This document shows positions 27,453-35,578 of a stretch of DNA of 64,000 bases, piece by piece. The translations under genes were made by a program, and so were the position numbers. The stretch's first letter is position 1. Each line of letters opens with the position of its first letter. The notes beneath the pieces are model-generated. The model was not told where the DNA came from. It made no database searches and saw only the letters and a program-made list of their open reading frames with translations. The stretch is from Hyphomicrobium zavarzinii ATCC 27496 (lineage in GTDB: Bacteria; Pseudomonadota; Alphaproteobacteria; Rhizobiales; Hyphomicrobiaceae), in the NCBI RefSeq assembly GCF_000383415.1, contig NZ_KB911258.1, positions 578,267 through 642,266 of the forward strand. The letters run 5' to 3'.

Positions 27453-27695
27453 ATGAGCGATGTCGCAGAGCGCGTGAAGAAGATCGTAGTGGAGCATCTT
27501 GGCGTCGAGGCCGACAAGGTCACCGAGAACGCTAGCTTCATCGATGATCTCGGCGCTGACAGCCTTGATACGGTCGAGCTGGTCATGGCGTTCGAGGAAG
27601 AGTTCGGGTGCGAGATCCCCGACGATGCCGCCGAGCACATTCTGACGGTTGGCGACGCTGTGAAGTTCCTCGAGAAGAACGCCACGGCTGCCTAA
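27453..27695 (+). CDS. acpP: Acyl carrier protein
   Basis: 80 residues, acidic, all-helical. It carries growing acyl chains on a phosphopantetheine arm attached to Ser37 in [24 protein letters not shown] lies upstream of the ATG. Length and sequence are typical of the housekeeping ACP. Confidence 0.98.
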   Translation: MSDVAERVKKIVVEHLGVEADKVTENASFIDDLGADSLDTVELVMAFEEEFGCEIPDDAAEHILTVGDAVKFLEKNATAA

Positions 27696-27721
27696 GGCTG
27701 CTCGGGTCCGGAGCGGCTGAG

Positions 27722-27746
27722 TTCGAGGCGCCGCCGGTGCCTCGAA
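27722..27746 (+). other. Stem-loop between acpP and fabF
   Basis: TTCGAGGC / GCCTCGAA, a perfect 8-bp stem with a 9-base loop, 27 bases after the acpP stop. No T-run follows, so it may stabilise the abundant acpP mRNA or attenuate read-through into fabF (inference). Confidence 0.5.
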
Positions 27747-27994
27747 TGATGAAGCCGCAGCCGGCCCGCACTGCGGTGCGTGTGGAGTGGAGAATCGCGT
27801 ATCGGCGCACATGCGCCGTAAGCGTCTCCATCCACGGCTCGCAAGCCTGAGTGACACGAGTGAGTTAAAGGAAGCGGGGCGAAGCTGGCGGGTCGCGCCT
27901 CGCGGCAACAAGAGAACCCCGCAAGGCCCAGGGCGGCATACGACTGGGCGTTGGCGGGCATCTCTCCCTTACCGATGGAGTGGACTTGAGAGCC

Positions 27995-29257
27995 ATGCGC
28001 CGCGTCGTCATCACTGGGCTTGGTCTTGTCACCCCGATCGGATGCGGGGTCGAGGAATCTTGGCGCAATCTGCTCGCAGGCAAGAGCGGAGCACGCCGGA
28101 TCGAGGAATTCGACGCCTCCGATCTCTCTTGTCAGATTGCGAATTTCGTACCGCGCGGCGCGGGTAACGAGGGCAAGTTCAATCCCGATGATTGGATGGA
28201 GCCCAAGGAGCAGCGCAAGGTCGACGACTTCATCATCTACGCCGTCGCCGCCGCCGATCAGGCCCTCGCCGATGCAGGCTGGAAGGCCGATACCCAGGAA
28301 AAGCAGGAAACGACCGGCGTTTTGATCGGCTCCGGCATCGGCGGCCTTTCCGGCATCGCCGACACCTCGATTCTGCTCAAGGAGAAGGGCGCCCGCCGCG
28401 TTTCTCCGTTCTTCATTCCCGGCCGCCTCATCAATCTCGCGGGCGGCTACGTCTCCATCAAGCACGACCTCAAGGGACCGAACCACGCCGTCGTGACGGC
28501 GTGCGCCACCGGCACCCACGCCATCGGCGATGCGGCACGTCTCGTGGCGCTCGGCGATGCGGAGGTCATGGTCGCGGGCGGAACCGAGAGCCCCATCTGC
28601 CGCATCGGCATGGCTGGCTTCGTCGCCTGCCGCGCTCTCTCGACTGGCTTCAACGACCGGCCCACGGAGGCGTCGCGTCCTTACGACAAGGGTCGCGACG
28701 GCTTCGTCATGGGTGAGGGCGCGGGTGTCGTCGTGCTCGAAAGCCTGGAGCACGCCCAGGCGCGCGGCGCCAAGATCTATGCCGAGGTCATCGGCTACGG
28801 CATGTCGGGCGACGCCTATCACATCACAGCGCCGTCGGAGACCGGCGACGGCGCCTTCCGCTGCATGCGCGCCGCGCTGAAGAACGCGGGCGTCTCACCG
28901 AGCGACATCGACTACATCAACGCGCACGGCACCTCGACGCCCATGGGCGACGAGATCGAGCTCGGCGCGGTGGAGCGCCTGTTCGGCAACACCCAGGCCA
29001 AGACCTCCATGTCCTCGACCAAGTCTTCGATCGGCCACCTCCTGGGAGCTGCCGGCGCCGTCGAGGCGATCTTCTCGGTGCTCGCCATCCGCGATCAGGT
29101 GGCGCCCGCGACCCTGAACCTCGAAAACCCTTCGGTCGAGACGGCCCTCGACCTGGTGCCCAAGACGCCGCGGAAGCGTGAGATCAACACCGTGCTTTCG
29201 AACTCGTTCGGCTTTGGCGGCACCAACGCGTCGCTCGTGATGCGTAAAGTGGCCTGA
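27995..29257 (+). CDS. fabF: 3-oxoacyl-ACP synthase II
   Basis: 420 residues from the ATG at 27995 (MRRVVITGLGLVTPIG); a GTG five codons earlier is possible. It condenses malonyl-ACP with acyl-ACP. Catalytic Cys170 is in VTACATGTHA, with the two histidines in INAHGTSTPMGD and SIGHLLGAAGAVE. It is the last of the fab genes, with a terminator directly downstream. Confidence 0.97.
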   Translation: MRRVVITGLGLVTPIGCGVEESWRNLLAGKSGARRIEEFDASDLSCQIANFVPRGAGNEGKFNPDDWMEPKEQRKVDDFIIYAVAAADQALADAGWKADTQEKQETTGVLIGSGIGGLSGIADTSILLKEKGARRVSPFFIPGRLINLAGGYVSIKHDLKGPNHAVVTACATGTHAIGDAARLVALGDAEVMVAGGTESPICRIGMAGFVACRALSTGFNDRPTEASRPYDKGRDGFVMGEGAGVVVLESLEHAQARGAKIYAEVIGYGMSGDAYHITAPSETGDGAFRCMRAALKNAGVSPSDIDYINAHGTSTPMGDEIELGAVERLFGNTQAKTSMSSTKSSIGHLLGAAGAVEAIFSVLAIRDQVAPATLNLENPSVETALDLVPKTPRKREINTVLSNSFGFGGTNASLVMRKVA

Positions 29258-29272
29258 CATCGGTCCGCGATC

Positions 29273-29304
29273 GCCCGGAGAGCGCCAGCGCTGACCGGGC
29301 TTTT
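29273..29304 (+). terminator. Rho-independent terminator after fabF
   Basis: GCCCGG / CCGGGC with an inner AGCGC/GCGCT stem, followed by TTTT, 16 bases after the fabF stop. Confidence 0.75.
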
Positions 29305-29507
29305 GCCACAATCGCGAGATCACGTCGGCGCGTAGGCTTGGGGTGAGTACGGCGTGCCGGTCCCGGCGCGCCTCGCTGTGCGTACAAGCTTGAGTTTGAC
29401 GGTGGTTTCCTGCCTGAGCCAAGGCGGGCCGGAAAGCGCCAGGAGCCGGCCGTTGCGGCACGCGGGGAGCGTCGCTGCGGCTTGGGACGCGAGACGGGAG
29501 CTGGTCG

Positions 29508-30869
29508 ATGAGTAAAGTTCGCCGGGAAGTGCCGCCCACGCTCTCGAGGCGTGACGGTGTCCGCCCGAGGAGCCCGGCCGAGGCTCTGGAGCCGGGACGC
29601 GCGCCGCCGCGTCCCCGTGGCGTTCGCCAGCGCAAGGAATCGCGCGTCATCTCTGGCTTTGCCCGCGTCGTGAGCGGCGTGATGACGATCCTGCTCGTCG
29701 CCATGCTCGCGACCGGAGGCATGACGCTCTTGGTCGGCCACCTCTATAGCCGCCCCGGTCCCCTTACCGTGAGCCAGACCGTCGTCATCCCGAAAGGCGC
29801 GAGCAGCAACGACATCGCCGACGACCTCGAGCGCGAAGGCGTGGTTTCCAGCCGCTGGGCCTTCATGATCAACTATCTGGTGCAGAGCCGCATGCGCCCG
29901 AAAGAGGTGATGCTGAAGCACGGCGAATACCTCTTCAAGCCGAACGTCAGCATTCGCGAGGTGATCGAGACCCTCTCCGAAGGCAAATCGGTGATGTACA
30001 AGGTGACGATCCCCGAAGGTCTCACCAGCCAGCAGATCGTCGAGCGCCTGAAGAGCGAGGAGAACCTGACCGGCGACGTCGCCCAGATTCCCGCCGAAGG
30101 CTCGCTGCTGCCCGAGACCTACAGCATCGAGAAGGGCATGACGCGCCAGGAGCTGCTGGAGCGCATGGCGCTGAAGCAGAAGCAGGTCCTCGAAAGCAAC
30201 TGGGAGCGCCGCCAGCAGGGACTTCCCTACACGAGCCCCGAGCAGGCCGTGGTGATGGCCTCCATCATCGAGAAGGAAACCGGCCGCGCGGACGAGCGCG
30301 ACCGCATCGCGGGCGTCTTCGTCAACCGCTTGAACAAGGGGATGCCGCTTCAATCCGATCCCACCATTCTCTACGGCATCTACGGCGGCGGCGTGCAGTG
30401 GGGCAAACCCATCATGCAGTCGGAGAAGGATGCCAAGAACGCCCACAACACTTACCAGATCAAGGGCCTGCCGCCGACGCCGATCTGCAATCCGGGGCGC
30501 CCTGCGCTCGAAGCCGCGCTCAATCCGGCCCAGCACGGCGATCTGTTCTTCGTGGCCGACGGCAGCGGCGGCCACATCTTCACGGCGACCCTCAAGGATC
30601 ACAACGCGGCGGTTTCGAACTGGCGCAAGTTCGAGAAAGAGATGCGGGCGCGTCAGGCCGCCGCCAAGGACGGAGCCTCCGAAGGGGCCGAGGCAGCGCC
30701 CGGCGAGGTGGCGCGCAACCCGATCACCGAAATTCCGAACCCGCCAGCCGAGGACGCGGGCGGCGAGGCGAAGGCTGCAGGAGCCGCCGCCGAGGAGAAA
30801 CCTGCGGCCGTCCCGGCGACCGCAACGGCGTCCACGATGCCGCTCCCCATACGCAAGCCCAAGCGCTAG
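29508..30869 (+). CDS. mltG: Endolytic transglycosylase MltG (YceG family)
   Basis: 453 residues. It cleaves nascent glycan strands at the inner membrane and may act as a terminase of peptidoglycan synthesis. A basic cytoplasmic N-terminus (about 1-45) is followed by one helix (about 54-80). A LysM-like subdomain and the YceG catalytic domain come next, with ASIIEKETG and NRLNKGMPLQSDPT. The last 80 residues are low-complexity Ala/Glu/Pro-rich and not part of the enzyme fold. Confidence 0.94.
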   Translation: MSKVRREVPPTLSRRDGVRPRSPAEALEPGRAPPRPRGVRQRKESRVISGFARVVSGVMTILLVAMLATGGMTLLVGHLYSRPGPLTVSQTVVIPKGASSNDIADDLEREGVVSSRWAFMINYLVQSRMRPKEVMLKHGEYLFKPNVSIREVIETLSEGKSVMYKVTIPEGLTSQQIVERLKSEENLTGDVAQIPAEGSLLPETYSIEKGMTRQELLERMALKQKQVLESNWERRQQGLPYTSPEQAVVMASIIEKETGRADERDRIAGVFVNRLNKGMPLQSDPTILYGIYGGGVQWGKPIMQSEKDAKNAHNTYQIKGLPPTPICNPGRPALEAALNPAQHGDLFFVADGSGGHIFTATLKDHNAAVSNWRKFEKEMRARQAAAKDGASEGAEAAPGEVARNPITEIPNPPAEDAGGEAKAAGAAAEEKPAAVPATATASTMPLPIRKPKR

Positions 30870-31016
30870 CCGCGTGCGGACTGCGGGCCTTGCGCCGAAA
30901 GCGCCCCTTGCGGCCCGCGGATGCGGCGCGTACGTCTCTCTCGCAGCAGCGCGGCGAGCGAGCTCCACTTGCCGCGCGACCTAGACCTGAACGGACAACG
31001 TTCCCCGGATAAAAAC

Positions 31017-31904
31017 ATGACCCTTCAAAGTATGACCGGGTTTGCCCGCAGCGACGGCGCGCTCGACGGCACCACGTGGCATTGGGAGCTCCGGAGCGTG
31101 AACAACCGTGGGCTCGACCTCCGCTTGCGCCTGCCGCAGGGCTACGAGCAGATCGAGTCCAAGGTTCGCGACCGCATCGCGAAAGCCATTTCCCGCGGCA
31201 GCGTTAACGCCAGCCTCAGCGTCACGCGCCGTACGCAGGCGGGTGAGGTCCGCGTGAACCAGGAGGCGCTCGAGCGCATCCTCGCCATCGCCACCCGCTT
31301 GAGCCACAACATCGGCGCCGAGACGCCGCGCGTGGAAGCGCTGCTCGGATTGAAGGGCGTGCTCGACGTCGTCGAGGATGCCGACACCGAGGAGACGCTG
31401 GCGGCCCAGCAGGCGGCCGTGCTGGATGACCTCGACAAGGCGCTCGCCGACCTCGTGGCCGCGCGCCGCGACGAAGGCCGCCGCCTGAAGGACGTTCTCG
31501 CCCGCCAGATCGACGAGATCGAGCGTCTGGCGAAAACGGTCGAGGCCTCCCCCGCCCGCACTATCGAAGCCATTCGCCGCCGCCTCGCCGAGCAGGTCGC
31601 CCGCCTCATGGAGACAGGGCAGGGGCTCGATCCTGCGCGGCTTCATCAGGAGGCTGTCCTGCTGGCGACGCGCGCCGACGTGGAGGAGGAGCTGAAGCGC
31701 CTCGCCGCCCACGTGGAAGCCGCGCGCGCGCTTCTCAGGGATGAGGGTGCCATCGGCCGCAAGCTTGATTTCCTCGCCCAGGAGTTCAATCGCGAAGCCA
31801 ACACCTTGACCTCCAAGGCCGCCGACCAGGAGATCGCCCACGCGGGCCTCGCCCTCAAGGTCGTGATCGATCAGTTGCGCGAGCAGGTCCAGAACATCGA
31901 GTAG
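31017..31904 (+). CDS. yicC: YicC family endoribonuclease
   Basis: 295 residues from the ATG at 31017 (MTLQSMTGFARSDG). YicC proteins are RNases implicated in small-RNA turnover. The N-terminal domain has WELRSVNNRGLDLRLRLP, and the C-terminal DUF1732 part ends HAGLALKVVIDQLREQVQNIE. It precedes gmk, a conserved pairing. Confidence 0.94.
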   Translation: MTLQSMTGFARSDGALDGTTWHWELRSVNNRGLDLRLRLPQGYEQIESKVRDRIAKAISRGSVNASLSVTRRTQAGEVRVNQEALERILAIATRLSHNIGAETPRVEALLGLKGVLDVVEDADTEETLAAQQAAVLDDLDKALADLVAARRDEGRRLKDVLARQIDEIERLAKTVEASPARTIEAIRRRLAEQVARLMETGQGLDPARLHQEAVLLATRADVEEELKRLAAHVEAARALLRDEGAIGRKLDFLAQEFNREANTLTSKAADQEIAHAGLALKVVIDQLREQVQNIE

Positions 31905-31991
31905 GGCGCTGAAAACGCTCTGGACCCGGCAAGGCCCAGCCCCTATCAGTCGCTTCTGGGCGGGATGCGAGCGCGCGGGGAGACCGGGGAG

Positions 31992-32639
31992 ATGACGAGC
32001 GAAAATCCGAGGATCGAGCGGCGCGGCCTGCTGCTGGTGCTGTCCTCGCCATCCGGCGCCGGCAAGACGTCCCTATCGCGCGCGCTTCTCGAAGCCGATC
32101 CTCATATCGCCCTGTCGGTCTCCGTCACCACGCGCAAGCCGCGTCCCGGAGAGGTGGACGGCCGCGACTACTGGTTCGTCGACGAAGCGAGCTTCAAGGC
32201 CATGATCGAGACGGATCAGCTCCTCGAATGGGCGACTGTCTTCGGCAACTACTACGGCACGCCCCGCGCCCCGATCGAGAAGGCGATCGCGGAAGGCCGC
32301 GATGTGCTGTTCGACATCGACTGGCAGGGAACCCAGCAGCTCTCCGAGCGCATGGCGGGAGATCTCGTGCGCGTGTTCGTGCTGCCGCCGTCCGCAGAGG
32401 CGCTGGAGACGCGCTTGAAGCAGCGCGCCCAGGATCCGCCCGAGGTCGTAGCCAAGCGCATGGCGAAAGCGTCCGACGAGATCAGCCATTGGGCCGAGTA
32501 CGACTACGTCATCGTCAATTCGGATCTCGCGGAGAGCAGCGCTGGCCTGCGCGCCATTCTCGCGGCGGAGCGTCTGCGCCGCGATCGCATGACAGGCCTC
32601 TCGTCGTTCGTCCGCGGGCTCCACGCCGCGCTGGAGTAG
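31992..32639 (+). CDS. gmk: Guanylate kinase
   Basis: 215 residues from the ATG at 31992; an in-frame ATG nine codons upstream (31965) cannot be excluded. It phosphorylates GMP to GDP. The P-loop SSPSGAGKTS, TTRKPRPGEVDGRDYWFV and the later IDWQGTQQL segment are typical. The GNAT gene follows after four bases. Confidence 0.96.
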   Translation: MTSENPRIERRGLLLVLSSPSGAGKTSLSRALLEADPHIALSVSVTTRKPRPGEVDGRDYWFVDEASFKAMIETDQLLEWATVFGNYYGTPRAPIEKAIAEGRDVLFDIDWQGTQQLSERMAGDLVRVFVLPPSAEALETRLKQRAQDPPEVVAKRMAKASDEISHWAEYDYVIVNSDLAESSAGLRAILAAERLRRDRMTGLSSFVRGLHAALE

Positions 32640-32643
32640 CGTA

Positions 32644-33132
32644 ATGCGCATCGAGGCCGAGCAGCCCGCCCATCGCCCCGGCATTCGACGCCTGGCGCTG
32701 GGCGCGTTTCCCACGGCCGCCGAAGCGGATCTGGTCGATCGTTTGCGCCACGACGGCGACGTTGCGATTTCGCTCGTTGCGGTGGACGGCGAGGAGGTGG
32801 TGGGCCACGTCCTTTTCTCGGCGATGACCGCGCCCATGAAGGCGCTCGGTCTCGGACCCGTTGCGGTGGAGGCCAGCCGCCGCGGCGAAGGCATCGCGAG
32901 CGATCTGATCCGCGAGGGGCTCGCGCGAGCGAGACGGGAAGGATGGCAGGCCGTCTTCGTGCTCGGAGATCCCGCGTTCTACGCACGCTTCGGCTTCAGC
33001 GTCGAGCAGGCGGCAGGATTCGAGACGCCTTACGCTGGGCCATACTTCATGGCGCTTGCGCTCGATGGGGCGTCTCTCGCGCACGCCAACGACCCCGTCG
33101 CCTACGCGCCCGCGTTTCAGTCGCTCGAATGA
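32644..33132 (+). CDS. GNAT family N-acetyltransferase
   Basis: 162 residues. The acetyl-CoA loop reads LGPVAVEASRRGEGIASDLI, and FYARFGF is typical of the YhbS-like branch. The substrate is unknown. It is coupled to gmk (stop-to-start gap of four bases) and convergent with the XRE-cupin regulator, 16 bases apart. Confidence 0.88.
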   Translation: MRIEAEQPAHRPGIRRLALGAFPTAAEADLVDRLRHDGDVAISLVAVDGEEVVGHVLFSAMTAPMKALGLGPVAVEASRRGEGIASDLIREGLARARREGWQAVFVLGDPAFYARFGFSVEQAAGFETPYAGPYFMALALDGASLAHANDPVAYAPAFQSLE

Positions 33133-33148
33133 GATCGAAGCCGGCCGG

Positions 33149-33907
33149 TCAGGGCAGCTCACGCGCGCAGCTGATGACCGAGAGGAAGCGGATCGGAAGC
33201 TGCACCAGCTCCTCCGGCCCATGCGGCGCATCCGCGTCGAAGAACAGGCTGTCGCCGGGCTTCATCGGATAGAGCTTGTCGGCATGGCGATAGACCACCT
33301 GGCCTTCGAGAACGTAGATCAGCTCGAGACCGGCGTGCTGGAACAGCGGAAACACGTCCGACTCTTCCGTGAGTGTGATCAGATAAGGCTCCACCACCAC
33401 GCCGCCCGACTGGCCACCAGTGTGGCCGAGCAATTGATACTGATGGCCCGCGCGGGTTCCGCGCCGTTCGATCAGCAGGCCCTGCCCCGCCGAGACGAAA
33501 ACGGCGTTGCGCCGCTCCTCGAAGCGGCGGAACAGCGCCGTGACGGGAACGCCCAGCGCCTTGGAGAGCCGCTGCAGCGTGGTGAGCGACGCGCTCGTGA
33601 CGCCGTTCTCGATCTTCGAGAGCATACCGAGCGAGAGACCCGCGGCGCGCGCGAGATCTGACGCGGTGATGCCGAGCTTGTTGCGGAATGCGCGAACCTC
33701 GCGCCCGATCGCCACCTCGAGCATGCTGTCACGCGCGCCTTGCAGCGCATGCGGATCCTGCTCGTCCTTGGTTTCGATGGTCTGCATGACCTCGGCGAAC
33801 TCTTCGGCAGACAGCGCTTTGCGGCGCTTCTGTTCGCCGCGCCCCTCAGTGCTCGGGATCTCTGTCGCGCTGTCTTTCTTCAAGGAGCTTCCCGATCTCT
33901 GGTTCAT
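33149..33907 (-). CDS. XRE-family transcriptional regulator with C-terminal cupin sensor
   Basis: 252 residues from the ATG at 33907. The N-terminal about 60 residues are polar. A Cro/C1-type helix-turn-helix spans about 67-125 (TASDLARAAGLSLGMLSKIE). A cupin domain spans about 175-245 with HAGLELIYVLEGQ and DAPHGPEE. This architecture senses small polar metabolites such as amines or amino acids (PuuR-like family knowledge). It is divergent from the permease/MgsABC/GmaS cluster and separated from it by 759 bases, so it is the natural candidate regulator of that cluster (inference). Longer in-frame starts up to 34132 exist but lack support. Confidence 0.85.
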   Translation of the reverse strand: MNQRSGSSLKKDSATEIPSTEGRGEQKRRKALSAEEFAEVMQTIETKDEQDPHALQGARDSMLEVAIGREVRAFRNKLGITASDLARAAGLSLGMLSKIENGVTSASLTTLQRLSKALGVPVTALFRRFEERRNAVFVSAGQGLLIERRGTRAGHQYQLLGHTGGQSGGVVVEPYLITLTEESDVFPLFQHAGLELIYVLEGQVVYRHADKLYPMKPGDSLFFDADAPHGPEELVQLPIRFLSVISCARELP

Positions 33908-34666
33908 GCGCTGCGAGCCCCCATGTGTGGTCGATGCCGAAGAGAAACACCACCTTTTCGCGAACAAACTACAACAGCCTGTCGAGCGATGCAGGGCCGA
34001 CGTGGCACCGGAAAATGGTGGAGGAGCGGAGAGTCCTCCGGTCGCATCGAACCACGATAGCTGACGTTTTGGCAACTGACGTGTTCGGTGATGGATCTTT
34101 GGTGCGCGATCGTTAGCAAGTTTTGAACGCACACATTTTCGCGAGGATCAAGTCGGCGCACCGGACGCGGAGCCGGAGAGGTGCGCGACCCGGATTGCGG
34201 ATCACGCTCGCGCGAGGCCCATATCTGACCCCGATCAGTTCGCGGATTTTTCGCCGGGGAGTGCCGGTTCGAGAAAATATAACCGCATACAGAACATTGC
34301 GCGCGCGATGGAAGGGCTTTTGCAGCGCCTTCAGAAGCCAACTCTGGAATGCCGGAGGTCGAAGCAAATTCTGTCCGACTTCAAACATAGACGCCGGAAT
34401 CCTGGATCGAAGGGTCTGGCCGGAAGCAGGGGTGAATCCGCCGCTTCTTCCCGGAGTGAATAAATAATTCGGAGCGTTCAAGAAAACCGACGCACAGCTA
34501 AAAGCGCCCAAAAGACAAGCGTTCTGGTGGCAAATCTGCTCACCACAACATCATACGCCTTGACAAAGTGCGGCAGGAGGACGCACTGTTTTTCCGCACA
34601 TAAAAAAACGTTGCCTCACAGGCAACTCCAGGAGGAACCCTGAAAACCGTATCCCAAGGGGGAGTT
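33908..34666. promoter_or_regulatory. Long divergent control region upstream of the amine cluster
   Basis: 759 bases with no convincing gene. Features seen are a direct repeat CTGACGT at 34061-34067 and 34076-34082, a GGAGGA/TCCTCC inverted pair near 34019-34038, TTGACA at 34560-34565 and GTGCG/CGCAC around 34568-34586. No good -10 lies 16-18 bases after TTGACA. The last 150 bases are noticeably less GC-rich than the surroundings. Promoters and operators of both the regulator and the cluster should lie here. Confidence 0.45.
34610..34626 (+). promoter_or_regulatory. Perfect hairpin in the leader of the amine-transport cluster
   Basis: GTTGCC-TCACA-GGCAAC, 41 bases before the first start codon. 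It could be an operator half-site pair or an RNA leader stem; no T-run follows, so it is not a terminator. Confidence 0.45.
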
Positions 34667-34960
34667 ATGCAACAAAAAATACCAGATCCACGTGTCCACT
34701 CGATGTTCTCCGGCGATCGCACGTGGGCGTTCGGCGCGGTTATTGTCCTCTGGACGCTCTATGGCTTCGTCTTCTGGCGGCTCACGCAGACCGCCCCGGC
34801 GGATGGGGTTCTTCAGGCTCTTGCAGTTGCCGGTGGCCTCGTCCTGCTTTTCAACTCGGCCTCGATCATCGCGATGATCAAGCACTACGCTGAGGACAAG
34901 GAGCACATCTACGGGCTCGACATCCACTACCTCGACGAAATGAAGAAGTCGAAAGGCTAG
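34667..34960 (+). CDS. Small two-helix membrane protein, first of the amine-transport cluster
   Basis: 97 residues, not recognised. Two helices at about 20-40 (WAFGAVIVLWTLYGFVFWRL) and 50-71, then a charged tail (HYAEDKEHIYGLDIHYLDE) likely in the cytoplasm. GGGGGAG lies directly upstream of the ATG. It is followed after 11 bases by the next small membrane gene, so these genes form one transcription unit with the permease. A role as an accessory subunit of the permease is inference from context. Confidence 0.75.
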   Translation: MQQKIPDPRVHSMFSGDRTWAFGAVIVLWTLYGFVFWRLTQTAPADGVLQALAVAGGLVLLFNSASIIAMIKHYAEDKEHIYGLDIHYLDEMKKSKG

Positions 34961-34971
34961 GGAGCGAGCAC

Positions 34972-35379
34972 ATGGCTAAGACACCGTACAAGCCGCCGAC
35001 GCAGTCTCTGCTCGGCCAGACCTTCGATACCCTTTTCCTTCTCGCACTCGTTATGGCTGCGCTCTTCATTCCGCTCTACCTCGGCCTGGCCGGAGGCGGA
35101 AAGACGACGCTCGAGCTCAAAGACACCACGTGGGCGGGCATGGGTCAGAACGCGACCATGCAGGCGCAGTGGGAGAAGCTCGGCTTCACCGCAGGCCCGA
35201 AGACGGAGGAGAACGCGACATCGGCTGCTGAGCTGATCTCATCGCGCTTCGACTACTCCTTCGAGCCTGTTGAGCTCGCCATCACTGCACTCGTCGTCAT
35301 CGGGTATTTCTTCATCGTCTTTCACTGGTCGAAGAAGGAATACCGCGACGTGATCGACGAGCGGTTCAACAACAAGTGA
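34972..35379 (+). CDS. Two-helix membrane protein with an extracytoplasmic domain
   Basis: 135 residues, not recognised. Helices at about 20-41 and 99-118 (EPVELAITALVVIGYFFIVF) flank a soluble segment of about 57 residues. That segment has no cysteines and contains DTTWAGMGQNATMQAQWEKL, probably outside the cytoplasmic membrane. The short charged ends would be cytoplasmic. It lies in a tight operon with the gene before it (11 bases) and the one after it (13 bases). Confidence 0.75.
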   Translation: MAKTPYKPPTQSLLGQTFDTLFLLALVMAALFIPLYLGLAGGGKTTLELKDTTWAGMGQNATMQAQWEKLGFTAGPKTEENATSAAELISSRFDYSFEPVELAITALVVIGYFFIVFHWSKKEYRDVIDERFNNK

Positions 35380-35392
35380 GAGGAGGGTTCCC

Positions 35393-35578
35393 GTGAATAA
35401 CTTTCAACTGCTCGAATACGGGGCCTGGGGCCTCTCCGCGCTGCTTGGCTTGTGGATGCTGATCGACCTGATCCGCACCGACAAGACCTACAGCGAAGAA
35501 CTGCTGACCTCCTCCAAGGAAGGTGAAATCGAAGACGCGCTCGTCATCGATCCGCCTCATCAAGGAGGCCACCTGTGA
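35393..35578 (+). CDS. Single-helix mini membrane protein
   Basis: 61 residues from a GTG start with GAGAGGAGGG just upstream. One helix (about 8-26, EYGAWGLSALLGLWMLIDLI) and an acidic cytoplasmic tail. Its TGA stop overlaps the GTG start of the permease gene, a sign of translational coupling and probably stoichiometric production with the permease. No family recognised. Confidence 0.72.
   Translation: MNNFQLLEYGAWGLSALLGLWMLIDLIRTDKTYSEELLTSSKEGEIEDALVIDPPHQGGHL

Noticed and set aside
34113-34511. A 132-codon minus-strand frame in the control region of the amine cluster
   Set aside because: No ribosome-binding site, no domain, poor codon pattern; more likely regulatory DNA.
34526-34545. 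A TGGCA...TGC sequence considered as a sigma-54 promoter
   Set aside because: The GG-to-GC spacing is 7 rather than the required 10 bases.
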